Assembly: GCA_946478975.1 (NCBI GenBank)
Contig: CAMLEO010000356.1
Location: 1-6,479 of the forward strand
Source of the DNA: an uncultured Steroidobacter sp.
Lineage (GTDB): Bacteria; Pseudomonadota; Gammaproteobacteria; Steroidobacterales; Steroidobacteraceae
Length of the DNA stretch: 6,479 nucleotides
Direction: 5' to 3'
Shown here piece by piece: positions 5,691 through 6,479 of the stretch (position 1 is its first letter; each line of letters starts with the position of its first letter). Under the pieces are notes generated by a model. The model searched no databases and had not been told where the DNA came from. It worked only from the letters and a program-made list of their open reading frames with translations. A program made the position numbers and the translations under genes.

Positions 5691-6479
5691 CTAGGTGCCG
5701 CCCGCCAGCCCTTCCAGGGCGATTTCGACGGCGCGTGCCATCTTGCTTTCATCGAGCAGCAGTTTCTCCGGCGCAACGCGGTCGAAATCGCCGTTGATGA
5801 ACAACGCAGTCAGCTCGATGCCGCCGCGCCTCGAATACAAATGCTGGCCCGATAGATCTTCCAGGCGCAGCAGCAGCGACAGCGCGCCTTGTGTTCCGGT
5901 GTATGCCTTGCCGTTCCAACCCGCCGGTGTCGCAAAGACACTTTGGGTCGTTCCATCCCAGGAAGCGTTGCCCTGGAGATCGTAGGACGCGCCGACGTGC
6001 GTGAACTCCACGCTCGCGATTGCATCCACGGCATGTGTTTCTTTCAGCTGCCGACTGAGCGCCTGCTGGGCGGCCTTGGCTTTATCGGGATTGGCCTGGC
6101 CGCTGATTGGATCGTAGATGCCGCCGACCTCTGTCGCTGCCGCATCGGCAGCGCGTGCATAGATGCTCGGTGCAATCACACGGAAACCGAGAGCAGTGAG
6201 TTTCTCGCTCACTTGTTTCTCGTACTTCGCCTTGACCAGCGAATCGTAGGGATGTCCGCCGGTATCGATCGGCTTGAGCGCGACGGTCATTACCTGTTGT
6301 TTGATTTGCGCGCCGGGAAGGGAAGGCGGCAGCACTGTTTCCTCCGCCATCGGCAAGGTGCTTCGGGAGGGTGGCTTGCTGGTGTTTGTGCCGGAGAACT
6401 GGCGCACTGGCTCGGGCGTGCCCTGATGAGTCAGAGGCCAGGTGATGACGTCGAGCGCGCGCTGCAGCCGGCCGACGTC
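5691..6479 (-). CDS. Uncharacterised protein, probably envelope-associated, start outside the window
   Basis: The frame runs from the TAG at 5691-5693 to the right edge with no stop. The edge part (6408-6479) keeps strong G/C at third codon positions, so it is probably coding and the start lies beyond the window. Possible internal starts are GTG at 6407 (238 residues) and ATG at 6350; neither gives a signal peptide. Numbering from the GTG: a proline-rich linker to about 35, a strand (VMTVALKP) at 39-46, a helix-rich alpha/beta part with LGFRVIAPSIYARAADAA (73-90), GGIYDPISG (95-103), a strand with DAIASVEF (128-135), ASWDGTTQSV (148-157), LSLLLRLEDLSGQHLY (176-191), RRGGIELT (193-200) and a final helix MARAVEIALEGL (223-234). 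This resembles families of hypothetical lipoproteins I recall with GG-DP-TG and WDG motifs, but I cannot name one. The barrel gene follows after 52 bases on the same strand, suggesting an envelope operon. Sure that it is a gene, not of its role. Confidence 0.8.
   Translation of the reverse strand, partial: DVGRLQRALDVITWPLTHQGTPEPVRQFSGTNTSKPPSRSTLPMAEETVLPPSLPGAQIKQQVMTVALKPIDTGGHPYDSLVKAKYEKQVSEKLTALGFRVIAPSIYARAADAAATEVGGIYDPISGQANPDKAKAAQQALSRQLKETHAVDAIASVEFTHVGASYDLQGNASWDGTTQSVFATPAGWNGKAYTGTQGALSLLLRLEDLSGQHLYSRRGGIELTALFINGDFDRVAPEKLLLDESKMARAVEIALEGLAGGT

Overview
The window comes from a GC-rich Gram-negative bacterium. Two products have Sec-type signal peptides, one of them is an outer-membrane beta-barrel ending in phenylalanine, and codons mostly end in G or C. 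The protein types fit a gammaproteobacterium of the Xanthomonadales / Nevskiales / Steroidobacter kind, but that placement is an inference from general resemblance. No rRNA, tRNA, CRISPR array, insertion sequence or integrase is visible, and no stretch of 300 bases lacks a gene.

Layout from left to right. (1) A plus-strand gene, cut by the left edge, encodes a cytosolic protein with two fused ABC ATPase domains of the ModF/PhrA type. (2) It is followed after 24 bases by a plus-strand gene for a secreted serine hydrolase of the beta-lactamase / penicillin-binding fold, probably co-transcribed. (3) On the minus strand, ending 8 bases from the hydrolase stop, is a two-gene operon with a 4-base ATGA overlap: a six-helix membrane histidine kinase (DesK/NarL class) and then its LuxR-type response regulator. 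(4) Divergent from the kinase is a plus-strand gene for a roughly seven-helix membrane protein that resembles the DUF2306 group. (5) It converges, with physically overlapping stop codons, on a minus-strand gene for a small beta-barrel of about eight strands. (6) Upstream of the barrel on the same strand, 52 bases away, is an uncharacterised protein whose reading frame runs off the right edge.

How the genes may work together is only partly visible. The kinase and regulator are a complete phosphorelay pair. The divergent membrane gene is the nearest candidate target besides the operon itself, but I see no clear binding site. The uncharacterised protein and the barrel look like a two-gene envelope unit. 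The ModF-like ATPase has no membrane partner within the window.

I do not see convincing evidence of a novel multi-gene system. The most worthwhile oddities are a strong GC hairpin exactly in the linker between the two ABC domains, a G-rich tract with switched codon preference in the first ABC domain, a near-perfect 21-base repeat at the two ends of that gene, a variant second catalytic motif plus a lone cysteine pair in the serine hydrolase, and the uncharacterised protein encoded next to the barrel.
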